Source: Pontibacter sp. SGAir0037 (GTDB taxonomy: Bacteria; Bacteroidota; Bacteroidia; Cytophagales; Hymenobacteraceae). Taken from it: 64,000 nucleotides of DNA. The notes under the pieces are model-generated. The model was not told the origin of the DNA. It was given only the letters and a program-made list of their open reading frames with translations, and searched no databases. A program made the translations under genes and the position numbers. Shown piece after piece: positions 42,939 through 51,416 of this stretch. The stretch is taken from assembly GCF_005491705.1 (NCBI RefSeq), contig NZ_CP028092.1:1984001-2048000 (forward strand). Direction: 5' to 3'. Position 1 is the stretch's first letter. The number at the start of each line of letters is the position of its first letter.

Positions 42939-45900
42939 ATGAAAAGATCAGTACTCTTGTTTAGCCTGCTGCTCTGTGCCCTCACCGGGATGGCACAGCA
43001 GCCGGTACGCGGGAAAGTAAGCTCCGCCAAAGACAATACTCCTCTGCCCGGTGCCAGCGTGGTGATAAAAGGAACCGATACCGGCGTCACGACCAACGCC
43101 GAGGGTGAATTTACCCTGCCCCGTGTGCCCGACAACAGCCTATTGCTTGTCACCTTCCTGGGCTATGTTGCCCGGGAAATAGCCGTGGAGCTGCCGCTCT
43201 CGCAGCCTCTGCTCATTGCCCTGCAGGAAAACGAGCACCAGTTGCAGGAAGTGGTGGTGAGCACCGGCTACCAGAACATACCGCAGGAGCGGGCCACCGG
43301 CTCCTTTGCCCAGGTAAGCCAGGAGCGGTTTAACGAGCAGGTGAGCACCGATGTGCTCGGCCGCCTGGAAGCCGTAGCCAACGGCATTACCGTAAACCGC
43401 GGCACCCTGGAAAGCGGCAATATTATGGTGCGCGGCCTGAGTACCATCCAGGGCCCCAAAGCCCCGCTTATTGTGGTGGACAACTTCCCCTACGAAGGCG
43501 ATATCAACAACATTAACCCCAACGATGTGGAGCAGATCACGGTGCTGAAGGATGCCGCTGCGGCCTCCATCTGGGGTGCACGGGCAGGCAACGGTGTGAT
43601 TGTGATCACTACGAAACAGGGGCGTTTTAACCAGCCCCTGCGCGTGGAGTTTAACAGCAACGTTACCTTTACCGGCAAACCCGACCTCTCCTATAGCAAC
43701 CAGATGAGCAGCGCCGACTACATAGAGGTGGAGCAGATGCTCTTCGACAGGGGGTATTATGATTATGATATCACTTCACCTTACCAGGCACCACTTTCCC
43801 CGGTAGTGGAGCTCTTATTACAGCAGCGCAACGGCACTATATCGGCACAGGAAGCGGAAGCCCAACTGAGTTCCCTGCGCCAGCAGGATGTGCGCAATGA
43901 GTACAGCCGGTACATGTACCAGCCCGGCCTGAACCAGCAGTACAGCCTTGGCCTGAGAGGAGGCTCTGCCCAGAACGCCTGGCTGCTTTCTGCTGGTTAT
44001 GATAAGAATGTGGACAACCTGGCCGCTTCCTTTAACCGCCTGAACCTGCGCTTCCAGAATACGCTCAGGCCTGTAAATAACCTGGAGCTAACTACTGGCT
44101 TGTACTACACCCAGAGCGGCGGCGGCAGTGGCAGACCTGCCTACGGAACAGGAAATTCCGGTAATACCACGCTGTATCCCTACACCCGCTTTGCTGATGC
44201 ACAGGGCAATGCTTTGCCAACTATCCGGGATTACAGGCAAGCCTATAAAGAAACGGCCGGAAACGGGCAGTTGCTGGACTGGAACTATTACCCGCTGGAA
44301 GATTACAAACACGACAGAACCACTACAGCATTGCAGGAAGTGCTGGGAAATATCGGGGCCAGCTACCAGTTGCCGCTAGGTCTGGAGGCCCTGTTTCGCT
44401 ACCAGTACCAACGGCAGCAGACTACCTCCCAAAACCTGCAGGGGGAGCAAAGCTACGCAGCAAGAAACCTGGTTAACCTGTACACCCGGATTGACCCGGA
44501 GACAAACACGGTTAGCTATGGCATCCCCAGAGGCGCTATCCTGGACCGGGGGCAGGCCTTGCTGGAGGCGCATAATGTGCGGGCACAGCTGAACTTTAAC
44601 CATACCTGGGGCCTCCACGAAGTAGCCGCACTGGCAGGTGGGGAAGTACGGCATGCCCGCACTACTGGCAGCAGTACCCGCATGTACGGCTTTAACGAAG
44701 CCATCCTGACCACGGGGCTGGTTGATTACGTGAACAGGCAGCCCACCTTTATCGATGGCAGCCTGGCCCTGGTACCGAACCGCGATGGCCTCAGCGACAG
44801 GCTCAACCGCTTTGTATCTGTGTTCGGAAACGGCGCTTATACTTACAGAGGCAGGTACACACTTTCCGGGAGCGTCCGCCGGGATGCCTCCAACCTGTTC
44901 GGGGTACTGTCTAACGACCGCTGGAATCCGCTCTGGTCCTCCGGCCTGAGCTGGGACATTTCCAGGGAACCGTTTTATAAGCTGGCTTTTCTGCCTTACC
45001 TGAAGCTGCGGGCCACCTATGGTTTCAGCGGGAATACCGATCTGAGCAAAACCGCTGTTACCACCATACAATACGCTGCCGTTTCGCCGTATACCTTAGC
45101 CCCTTATGCTACTTACGATAATTACGCCAACCCCGACCTGCGCTGGGAAACGGCCCGCATGACCAACATCGGCCTCGATTTCAGGCTAAAAGGCAACAGG
45201 GTAACAGGCAGCCTGGAGTATTTCAGGAAAAAAGGCATAGATCTGTTTGGCAGGGAACAGCTGGAAAGCACGGCCGGGATAGGCTCCACGATTGTAAAGA
45301 ACGTGGCCAGCATGAAGGGCTCCGGCTTTGACCTGGAACTTAATAGCCTGAACCTGCAGATAGGCGGATGGCAATGGGCCTCCCACCTGAATACCAGTTA
45401 TGCCCGCGAAGAGGTAACCGAATACTACCTGAGCAACCTGAACGGGAGTGCATTTGTAGGATCTGTGCCAACCGTATCGGCGCTGCCCGGAAAAGCTGTA
45501 TATGCTATTTACTCCTATCGCTGGGCTGGGCTCGATCCGCAAACAGGAGACCCGCAGGGTATTGTAAACGAAGAAATAAGTACAGATTATGCCACTCTAA
45601 CCGGGGCCCAGACGCAGGTAACCGACTTGAAATACCACGGCTCTGCCCTGCCCACCCTGTTCGGCTCGTTTGGTAATACCTTCTCCTTTAAAGGCTTTTC
45701 GCTTACAGCAAGGTTTTCCTACAAACTAGGCTACTACTTCCGGAGAGAATCGCTCCACTACGGCAACCTGTACGCGATTGGGCTCGGGCATGCCGATTAT
45801 GCCCTGCGGTGGCAGCAACCCGGCGATGAAGCCTTTACGAACGTTCCATCACTGCTATACCCGGATAATTTCAGAAGAGATGCCTTCTATAGTGGTTCGG

Positions 45901-46139
45901 AGGCCCTGGTGGAGCGTGGCGATCACATACGGTTCCAGTATGTTACAGCCAGTTACGAACTCACAAAAGAAAGCTGGAAACAGCTGCCTTTTAGCAGGCT
46001 ACAGGTATACGGCAGTGTCAACAACCTGGGCTTGCTCTGGGCAGCCAACAACAAAGGTATAGACCCGGATTTCAACCTGAACAGCTATGCTATTCCGCCT
46101 GCCAAAAGCTTTTCACTCGGCCTGAGAGCATCCTTTTGA
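42939..46139 (+). CDS. SusC/RagA-family TonB-dependent outer-membrane transporter
   Basis: The 1066-aa protein has a signal peptide (MKRSVLLFSLLLCALTGMAQ) and a carboxypeptidase-regulatory-like domain (VRGKVSSAKDNTPLPGASVV). A TonB box-like QLQEVVVSTG is followed by a plug domain (MVRGLSTIQGPKAPLIVVDN, DVEQITVLKDAAAASIWGAR) and a 22-strand barrel ending in SFSLGLRASF with a terminal Phe. With SusD it forms a lidded importer for oligosaccharides or peptides. The neighbours contain no glycosidase. A TlpA-like protein and a small exported protein accompany it, so a peptide or protein ligand is at least as likely as a glycan. Confidence 0.93.
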   Translation: MKRSVLLFSLLLCALTGMAQQPVRGKVSSAKDNTPLPGASVVIKGTDTGVTTNAEGEFTLPRVPDNSLLLVTFLGYVAREIAVELPLSQPLLIALQENEHQLQEVVVSTGYQNIPQERATGSFAQVSQERFNEQVSTDVLGRLEAVANGITVNRGTLESGNIMVRGLSTIQGPKAPLIVVDNFPYEGDINNINPNDVEQITVLKDAAAASIWGARAGNGVIVITTKQGRFNQPLRVEFNSNVTFTGKPDLSYSNQMSSADYIEVEQMLFDRGYYDYDITSPYQAPLSPVVELLLQQRNGTISAQEAEAQLSSLRQQDVRNEYSRYMYQPGLNQQYSLGLRGGSAQNAWLLSAGYDKNVDNLAASFNRLNLRFQNTLRPVNNLELTTGLYYTQSGGGSGRPAYGTGNSGNTTLYPYTRFADAQGNALPTIRDYRQAYKETAGNGQLLDWNYYPLEDYKHDRTTTALQEVLGNIGASYQLPLGLEALFRYQYQRQQTTSQNLQGEQSYAARNLVNLYTRIDPETNTVSYGIPRGAILDRGQALLEAHNVRAQLNFNHTWGLHEVAALAGGEVRHARTTGSSTRMYGFNEAILTTGLVDYVNRQPTFIDGSLALVPNRDGLSDRLNRFVSVFGNGAYTYRGRYTLSGSVRRDASNLFGVLSNDRWNPLWSSGLSWDISREPFYKLAFLPYLKLRATYGFSGNTDLSKTAVTTIQYAAVSPYTLAPYATYDNYANPDLRWETARMTNIGLDFRLKGNRVTGSLEYFRKKGIDLFGREQLESTAGIGSTIVKNVASMKGSGFDLELNSLNLQIGGWQWASHLNTSYAREEVTEYYLSNLNGSAFVGSVPTVSALPGKAVYAIYSYRWAGLDPQTGDPQGIVNEEISTDYATLTGAQTQVTDLKYHGSALPTLFGSFGNTFSFKGFSLTARFSYKLGYYFRRESLHYGNLYAIGLGHADYALRWQQPGDEAFTNVPSLLYPDNFRRDAFYSGSEALVERGDHIRFQYVTASYELTKESWKQLPFSRLQVYGSVNNLGLLWAANNKGIDPDFNLNSYAIPPAKSFSLGLRASF

Positions 46140-46162
46140 TTTTCACCTTTAAAACAACCATT

Positions 46163-47524
46163 ATGCAATACATCGCTAAAAGAGCAGTATACCTGCTGCT
46201 GTTGCTCTGCCTGGCTACGGGCTGTGAGAGTTTCCTGGATGAGAAACCAAATAAACAACAGGTAGTGCCGGAAACGCTGGCGGATTTCCAGGCCCTGCTG
46301 GATAACTTCTCCATTATAAACGACAGCGACCCCAGCTCCTCTGAAATCAGCTCCGACGACTACTACCTGACAGACGCGGACTGGGCAGGTTTGACAGAGG
46401 AATACCGTCGGGTTTACGTATGGGAGAAAGACCTTCTTTTTGCCCGGGGCGCTACAAATAACTGGGCCTACTCCTACAGGCCGGTGTATACGGCAAATAC
46501 CATCCTGGAGAATATCGGTAAAGTGGACCGCAGTACCTTTAACCAGGTGGAGTGGGATAATGTGAAGGGGCAGGCCTTGTTTATACGCGGAAAGTCTTTC
46601 CTGCAGGTAGCCGCAATGTGGGCAATGGCTTATGATGCCTCCACCGCCGCAACAGACCTGGGCATACCGCTTCGCCTGGATACGAACTTCGACAGCAGAT
46701 CAACGCGGGCCAGCCTGCATGAAACCTACGACCAGGTGCTCTCCGACCTGAAGGCTTCTGTCTCTTTGCTGCCGGAGGTACAGGTACACCCTACGCGGCC
46801 TACAAAGGCAGCCGCCTACGCGCTGCTTGCCCGAACTTACCTGTACAGGCGACACTACTCTGAGGCAGCAGCATATGCAGATTCCAGCCTGCGCCTGCAC
46901 AGCTACCTGATGGATTTTAATACCCTGAATCCCTCGGCCACCTACCCTGTCAGGCAGGACAACCAGGAGATTATGTTCCGCAGTATCATGCGTGTACCTG
47001 CTCCTTTAAATGTAAGCAGGGGAAAAATAGAACCGGCACTCATTCAATCGTATGCAGCCGATGATCTCCGAAAAGTAATTTTTTTCCGGAATAACGGGAA
47101 CGGCACCTATGGGTTCAAGGGGAGTTATGAGGGCGCTGCAAATCTTTTCAGTGGTATAGCCACTGATGAAGTATACTTGATGCGGGCCGAAGCACAGGCA
47201 AGGCTGGGAAAAACGGATGAGGCGATGGAAGACCTGAACACGCTGCTGGTAACACGCTGGAGAACCGGCACCTTTGTACCGTTTACAGCAGCTACGCCAC
47301 AGGAAGCTGTTGACCTGACCCTGCAGGAGCGCCGGAAAGAGCTGCTCTTCCGGGGCCTGCGTTGGATGGACCTGAAACGACTGAACAAGGAAGGCGCTGA
47401 TATAACCCTAACCAGATCGCTAAACGGGCAGATATATACTCTCGCGCCTAACGACCCACGTTACGCCTTGCCTATTCCAGAGGATGTAATTGAATTAGCT
47501 GGTATACAACAAAACCCGCGCTAA
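46163..47524 (+). CDS. SusD/RagB-family outer-membrane lipoprotein
   Basis: The 453-aa lipoprotein was given the ATG start MQYIAKRAVYLLLLLCLATGC, whose final Cys is the lipobox; an upstream TTG-initiated frame overlaps the susC stop. The SusD fold is recognisable from FLDEKPNKQQVVP, ANTILENIGKVDRS, FIRGKSFLQVAAMWAMAY, AAAYALLARTYLYRRHYSEA and the C-terminal ERRKELLFRGLRWMDLKRLN. It caps the SusC barrel and binds ligand outside the cell. It is followed by a strong terminator at 47526-47570. Confidence 0.92.
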   Translation: MQYIAKRAVYLLLLLCLATGCESFLDEKPNKQQVVPETLADFQALLDNFSIINDSDPSSSEISSDDYYLTDADWAGLTEEYRRVYVWEKDLLFARGATNNWAYSYRPVYTANTILENIGKVDRSTFNQVEWDNVKGQALFIRGKSFLQVAAMWAMAYDASTAATDLGIPLRLDTNFDSRSTRASLHETYDQVLSDLKASVSLLPEVQVHPTRPTKAAAYALLARTYLYRRHYSEAAAYADSSLRLHSYLMDFNTLNPSATYPVRQDNQEIMFRSIMRVPAPLNVSRGKIEPALIQSYAADDLRKVIFFRNNGNGTYGFKGSYEGAANLFSGIATDEVYLMRAEAQARLGKTDEAMEDLNTLLVTRWRTGTFVPFTAATPQEAVDLTLQERRKELLFRGLRWMDLKRLNKEGADITLTRSLNGQIYTLAPNDPRYALPIPEDVIELAGIQQNPR

Positions 47525-47525
47525 T

Positions 47526-47570
47526 AAAAAATCCGCCCCTATCATGTGTTGCTATAGGGGCGGATTTTTT
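47526..47570. terminator. Bidirectional intrinsic terminator
   Basis: AAAAAATCCGCCCCTAT and ATAGGGGCGGATTTTTT are exact 17-bp arms with an 11-nt loop. The A-run and T-run at the ends make it work in both directions. It lies between the susD stop and the convergent DUF6520-type gene. Confidence 0.95.
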
Positions 47571-47580
47571 AGAGCGGTTA

Positions 47581-47874
47581 TTAGTCTTTAAGCGTCTGTG
47601 CGTCTTCCAGAATTTGCGCATGGTCTCTGGCGTTTAACCAGGTACCTATGCTTCCGCTTTGAACCGAAACCACACACGGCAGGTCTTCACCACTGCAAGC
47701 AGGGCCACTGCCACTCACAGCCGTCCACAGGTTCGTGTTGTACACATCATTCATGTTAGTACCAATAAACTGGTACTGTACCGCTACGGCAGCCTCTTCT
47801 GCCGGTGCCTTTGTAAAAGCCGTGGCGGCAACGGCCACTACCAACACGGCTAAACTTAACATATACTTTTTCAT
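47581..47874 (-). CDS. Small exported protein, DUF6520-like
   Basis: The 97-aa protein begins MKKYMLSLAVLVVAVAATAF, a Sec signal peptide. The first of two tandem ATGs (47877) is possible, but the second places the start 9 nt after the leader hairpin, as in the RiPP precursor. The mature part has YQFIGTNMNDVYNTNLW and a Cys pair in PACSGEDLPCVV. This pattern resembles DUF6520 proteins of Bacteroidota, which are of unknown function. It is convergent with susD across a shared terminator. It may be the cargo, ligand or signal handled by the SusC/SusD pair, which is inference. Confidence 0.7.
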   Translation of the reverse strand: MKKYMLSLAVLVVAVAATAFTKAPAEEAAVAVQYQFIGTNMNDVYNTNLWTAVSGSGPACSGEDLPCVVSVQSGSIGTWLNARDHAQILEDAQTLKD

Positions 47875-47883
47875 CATACAGGA

Positions 47884-47905
47884 TGCTTTTATACATCAAA
47901 AAGCA
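47884..47905 (-). promoter_or_regulatory. Leader hairpin of DUF6520-like gene, identical to the one at 11633-11654
   Basis: TGCTTTT, 8 nt, AAAAGCA forms a 7-bp stem just before the start codon, and TAAAGTTTTT lies a few bases upstream in the transcribed orientation, as for the RiPP precursor. The identity covers 22 of 22 bases while the flanks differ. It marks shared control of two small exported peptide genes. Confidence 0.65.
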
Positions 47906-48231
47906 AGCGAAAAACTTTAGTTTGAAATAGGTATATCACGTGTTCTGGCGACTCCTTCGGCCGCCCACGCAGGCCATGCCCTGGAGGCTGCACAGCCTAT
48001 ATGTTCATCTGTCTTATTGCGATGCCTGCCTGCGGCACCGCCTGTTGCTCATGCGGGTATAGAGAAGACATACCTCCTTTCTGAAGATGGAAAAATGAAG
48101 ATGATTTTATAGGGCAAAAGCCTGTCGGCCTGTGACGTTTTGGGAGGAGAAGGAAGGGCAGGTACTGCGCAACCCTCTGAACAAATTTACGGCGCAGGGA
48201 CAGCGAAAAACAAAGAAAAGGAGCACCAAAA

Positions 48232-48312
48232 GCGATGAAGTAGAGAAAATGGCCCACGAAGTATGGAAATCCGATCACGAAGTAGAAAAATCGAGCCACG
48301 AAATTCGGGTGC
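48232..48312 (+). repeat. Array 1 of imperfect 21-bp repeats coding for HEV-x-K heptads
   Basis: About four units of 21 bp built on CACGAAGTAxxGAAA. In the plus frame they read DEVEKMA, HEVWKSD, HEVEKSS, HEIRVHF, a heptad series. A frame from a GTG at 48132 to 48338 (68 aa) runs through them, but it has no other sign of being a gene. The remaining part of the 47906-48446 gap shows nothing else apart from the hairpin at 48379-48429. Confidence 0.7.
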
Positions 48313-48378
48313 ATTTTACCGGTTCTCACGGGGGTTGACTGAGAGGCCCGTCGCATATTTAGCTCCGGGGGGAGCATA

Positions 48379-48429
48379 CCCCAACAGGAAAAGCCTTCGC
48401 TGTGGCAGCGAAGGCTTTTCCTGTTGGGG
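48379..48429. terminator. Perfect 23-bp inverted repeat, probable terminator
   Basis: The arms 48379-48401 and 48407-48429 (starting CCCCAACAGGAAAAGCCTTC) match exactly around GTGGC. It lies 17 bp downstream of the stop of the leftward 48447-48833 gene. Without a long T-run it relies on stem strength; a mobile or recombination role cannot be excluded. Confidence 0.65.
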
Positions 48430-48446
48430 TCCGGCTTCGGGCTCAG

Positions 48447-48833
48447 CTACTCATAACTAAAACGGATGGTGAGGGTGCCATCCACCAGGAATCCGCCTCC
48501 CGGCGAAGTGGAGGAGGTAAAAGAATCGAGCTCCTCGATCCGTTTGCCAACGCCCGGGGCTTCGGAACCGGTATCTTCCGGGTATTCCAGCTGTACCTCC
48601 AGCCTGTTGGCTACCGCAAAGGCGCTGTCGGCTGCCAGGCGCTGGATAAAACGCTCGTCCAGCCCGGCCAGGTACGCCTGCTGGGCACTGTTGAGTTCAA
48701 AATGCCCGATCACCCAGTTCCTGAAATCATCCCGCAGCAAGGCTGCCTGCACCTCTAGCTCCTGGTCGGCCAGGGCATACAACAAATCCTGTTGCTGCTG
48801 TACCCCCTCCGGTGTAAATGGAAATTTTTGCAT
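48447..48833 (-). CDS. Small protein of unknown function
   Basis: The 128-aa protein starts at MQKFPFTPEGVQQQQDLLYA; an ATG nine codons upstream is the alternative. It is acidic, with a helical N-terminal half (FRNWVIGHFELNSAQQAYLA, LDERFIQRLAADSAFAV) and a beta-rich tail (GGGFLVDGTLTIRFSYE). It has no signal peptide. It is bracketed by two arrays of 21-bp repeats and followed by a strong hairpin. I do not recognise the family. Confidence 0.55.
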   Translation of the reverse strand: MQKFPFTPEGVQQQQDLLYALADQELEVQAALLRDDFRNWVIGHFELNSAQQAYLAGLDERFIQRLAADSAFAVANRLEVQLEYPEDTGSEAPGVGKRIEELDSFTSSTSPGGGFLVDGTLTIRFSYE

Positions 48834-48920
48834 CGCATTTTCTTTAAGGTGTAACATCATAATTCATTCCCTATACTTACGCCACACTCCCTGGCAGAAA
48901 TCCAGTTAAGGCCATAGAAA

Positions 48921-48996
48921 ATGCACGAAGTAGAGAAAATGGCGCATGAAGTAGAGAAATAAGCCCACGAAGTATGGAAACAGGGGCACAAAATCA
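48921..48996 (+). repeat. Array 2 of imperfect 21-bp repeats (same family as 48232-48312)
   Basis: Units again follow CACGAAGTAxxGAAA. Plus-strand translation reads HEVEKMA, HEVEK-stop-A, HEVWKQG, HKII, so the frame is broken by a TAA. It is related to array 1, and both arrays degrade at the last unit. Between here and 49194 there is only AT-rich sequence ahead of the LytTR gene. Confidence 0.7.
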
Positions 48997-49194
48997 TCCC
49001 CCTGCAAGGCTAGTTTCAAAGGTGGGCCTTTACTGGCATAATTATTTTTGCTTAACACCAGCCATAATTAATAGTAATTTTTTATTATAGGAAGAATAAC
49101 ATACTATTACCACAAACTTTACATAGCCCAGCCCCAGAAAACGGAGTAATTAAAAGCTATATGCTGCTTTACTCACACCCGAAAACAAACCAGT

Positions 49195-50019
49195 ATGATT
49201 GCAACTATTTATATATCCCTGCTCCCCTTCAGGCACCGGGAATCGTACTTCCGGCCAGTCGCTGCCCTGGCAGCGGCCCATTATTTGACCACCCTTGGCG
49301 AGGAAGACAGCCTGGCAGACATGCTCCTGTCCTATTCCTACTATATTGCCCTGGCAGCCGGTTTCGTGATCGCATACGCGCTTATTGCCCTGGTAAGTTT
49401 TGCGACAACACAGCTCGACCGCCGCCTCAGCTGGCAACAGCAGCCGGTACTGCGCCTGGCGGCCCAGGTTGTGCTGGGCTTTGCCCTGCCGGCTATGCTC
49501 GCTTACCTGCTGGCAATGGCTTATTTCGCGATTTTTGGTGTCGACATCCTGGAAACCACCTACCCACGCTACGAATTTCCGTTTGTGCGCCTGCTCCTGG
49601 TGCTGCTCAACCTGTATTACCTCTTGTTGTATGTGCTGCATGTAAGCAGCCGGAAAGCCCCTGCTCCCGTCACAAAGGCGAAGGAAGTATTCCCTGTGCG
49701 GACGGCAACGGCTACCATTTCTGTTCCGACAGATACGATCTGCTGCTTTTACAGGAAAAACGGGGCAAACTACCTGCGCACCTTTGCCGGAGACGTACAC
49801 CTGATTTCGGGCAGCCTGGAGCAGGTTGAACTGCGGATCGGAACCGATACCTTTTTCCGTGTAAACAGGCAACTGCTCGTGCATTACAGGGCCTGCGTGC
49901 AGTTCAGCCCTCTGGAGCACGGCAAACTGGAGCTCCGGCTCAGCTGCCGGGAGCCCAGAACTGCCGTTATCAGCCAGAAACAGGCACCGGCTTTCCGGAA
50001 ATGGCTGCTGGAGCGGTAA
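49195..50019 (+). CDS. Membrane-anchored LytTR transcriptional regulator
   Basis: The 274-aa protein has four hydrophobic segments in the first 150 residues (for example YYIALAAGFVIAYALIALV and LLLVLLNLYYLLLYVLHV). A C-terminal LytTR DNA-binding domain starts near 175 (CFYRKNGANYLRTFAGDVHL, TFFRVNRQLLVHYRACVQF). It has no receiver domain, so it senses directly through the membrane part or a partner. Its position 1.3 kb from the DUF6520-like gene makes control of that gene or of susCD possible. Confidence 0.82.
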   Translation: MIATIYISLLPFRHRESYFRPVAALAAAHYLTTLGEEDSLADMLLSYSYYIALAAGFVIAYALIALVSFATTQLDRRLSWQQQPVLRLAAQVVLGFALPAMLAYLLAMAYFAIFGVDILETTYPRYEFPFVRLLLVLLNLYYLLLYVLHVSSRKAPAPVTKAKEVFPVRTATATISVPTDTICCFYRKNGANYLRTFAGDVHLISGSLEQVELRIGTDTFFRVNRQLLVHYRACVQFSPLEHGKLELRLSCREPRTAVISQKQAPAFRKWLLER

Positions 50020-50105
50020 TTTTAAACCATCTTTTCTACTGTTCACGTACAAGGGAGCCATCACACTCCTATTCCGTATAGTTGAACAGAGAAACACATA
50101 AGCGC

Positions 50106-50942
50106 ATGCACAACGGCTTTACAGGAGGCAGGCCTGCATCAGATTCCCTGAAAGAATACGCCCGTGGCATTGTCGGGGGCCTGATCTTCAGTTTTCCCAT
50201 GCTCTACACCATGGAAGTGTGGTGGGCAGGGTTTATAGCCGGTCCGTTTCATTTCGTTGCCCTGGTGCCGGTTACCTTTTTCCTGCTGCTGGGCTATAAC
50301 CGTTATGCGGGCATGCGCCCGGGCTCCTCCTGGCGCAGTATTTTCGTAGACTCCATCGAGGAGATGGGGATCGGGCTTGTGCTTTCTTTCTTCCTGCTTT
50401 TCCTGCTAAAGCGTATCGAGTTCCAGGGAATGGGGCTGGAGGAAATAATGGGAAAGGTGGTGATAGAGGCGATGTTCGCCTCCATTGGCGTTTCTGTGGG
50501 CACCGCCCAGCTCGGGAGCGATAGCGGCAATGAGGAAAAGGAAAACAGGAAAGGGATGCAGGCGATGCTGTCGCTGGCCCTGTGCGGCGCCATACTGGTG
50601 GGTGGCAACGTTGCCCCTACAGAGGAAATCGTGATGTTGGCCATGGAGGCACGACCGGTGGAAATGCTGGCAATGGTGCTGTGCTCCCTGCTGCTCAGTT
50701 CGGTAGTCGTATACTTCAGCGATTTCAGGGGCTCCGCCAGAGAGGCACCCCGCGACATGGCTTTTTTTGTCACGCTCGACGCCTGCCTGAGCTACTTGGT
50801 AGCCCTTCTTTCCTCGGCCTTTGTACTCTGGTTTTTCGGAAGGTTTGAAAGCGTTTCTTTTGAAGTGGCCTTTGCCCAGTGCGTTGTGCTGGGGTTTATT
50901 GCCAGCCTGGGTGCCTCTGCAGGCAGGCTGCTTATTAAGTAG
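50106..50942 (+). CDS. TIGR02587-like integral membrane protein
   Basis: The 278-aa protein was given the ATG start MHNGFTGGRPASDSL; a TTG eight codons upstream is possible. It has about seven membrane segments, and the family landmarks include YARGIVGGLIFSFPMLYTME, GGNVAPTEEIVMLA and FVTLDACLSYLVALLSSAF. TIGR02587 proteins have no known function but are nearly always encoded next to TIGR02588 proteins, as here. The two genes are 19 bp apart and form an operon. Confidence 0.85.
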   Translation: MHNGFTGGRPASDSLKEYARGIVGGLIFSFPMLYTMEVWWAGFIAGPFHFVALVPVTFFLLLGYNRYAGMRPGSSWRSIFVDSIEEMGIGLVLSFFLLFLLKRIEFQGMGLEEIMGKVVIEAMFASIGVSVGTAQLGSDSGNEEKENRKGMQAMLSLALCGAILVGGNVAPTEEIVMLAMEARPVEMLAMVLCSLLLSSVVVYFSDFRGSAREAPRDMAFFVTLDACLSYLVALLSSAFVLWFFGRFESVSFEVAFAQCVVLGFIASLGASAGRLLIK

Positions 50943-50961
50943 AAGTTATCAGGATATCCAT

Positions 50962-51372
50962 ATGCCGGAAAAGAACCATCAGAACGATACGGTAGACCAG
51001 AAAAACCCGCTGGAGTGGACCGTTTTTAGTATAAGCCTGCTCCTGGTGCTGGGGGTGCTGGGCTATTGGGCCTACCGGGTATACAAGTACGAGGAGTTGC
51101 CCCCGGAGCTGTACGTAGAAAAAATTCCGGCTCCCTCCGAACAAACGCCCTACCGCTATCAGGTAAGTGTATTTAACGGAGGCGGGCAAACGGCCGAAAA
51201 CACAACCATAGAAGTGGTGCTGGAGCGCGACGGCGTGGAACTGGACAAGGCAGAGCTGGAAATCCCATACCTGCCCAAAGGCTCAAAGCGGGAAGGCTGG
51301 GTGCTCTTTCGGGAGGACCCGGCCAAGGCAGACACCATGATTGCCCGGGTAATCAGCTACAAGAAACCTTAG
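50962..51372 (+). CDS. TIGR02588-like single-pass membrane protein
   Basis: The 136-aa protein starts at MPEKNHQNDTVDQKNPLEWT and has one membrane segment (VFSISLLLVLGVLGYWAY). An extracytoplasmic immunoglobulin-like beta domain follows (YRYQVSVFNGGGQTAENTTI, YLPKGSKREGWVLF). It is the standard neighbour of TIGR02587 proteins. The pair is likely one membrane complex; the role is unknown. An upstream in-frame extension overlaps the previous gene and was not used. Confidence 0.85.
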   Translation: MPEKNHQNDTVDQKNPLEWTVFSISLLLVLGVLGYWAYRVYKYEELPPELYVEKIPAPSEQTPYRYQVSVFNGGGQTAENTTIEVVLERDGVELDKAELEIPYLPKGSKREGWVLFREDPAKADTMIARVISYKKP

Positions 51373-51416
51373 GGCCGGAACAATCTGAACAAATTAATCA
51401 ACCAAAATAGCATCGC

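Noticed and set aside
48232-48312. Possible CRISPR array
   Set aside because: Units are contiguous 21-bp imperfect repeats with no spacers and keep a coding heptad; no cas genes nearby.
47997-48377. 126-aa leftward Phe-rich frame
   Set aside because: Antisense of the 21-bp repeat array; the Phe-rich look comes from reading the repeats backwards.
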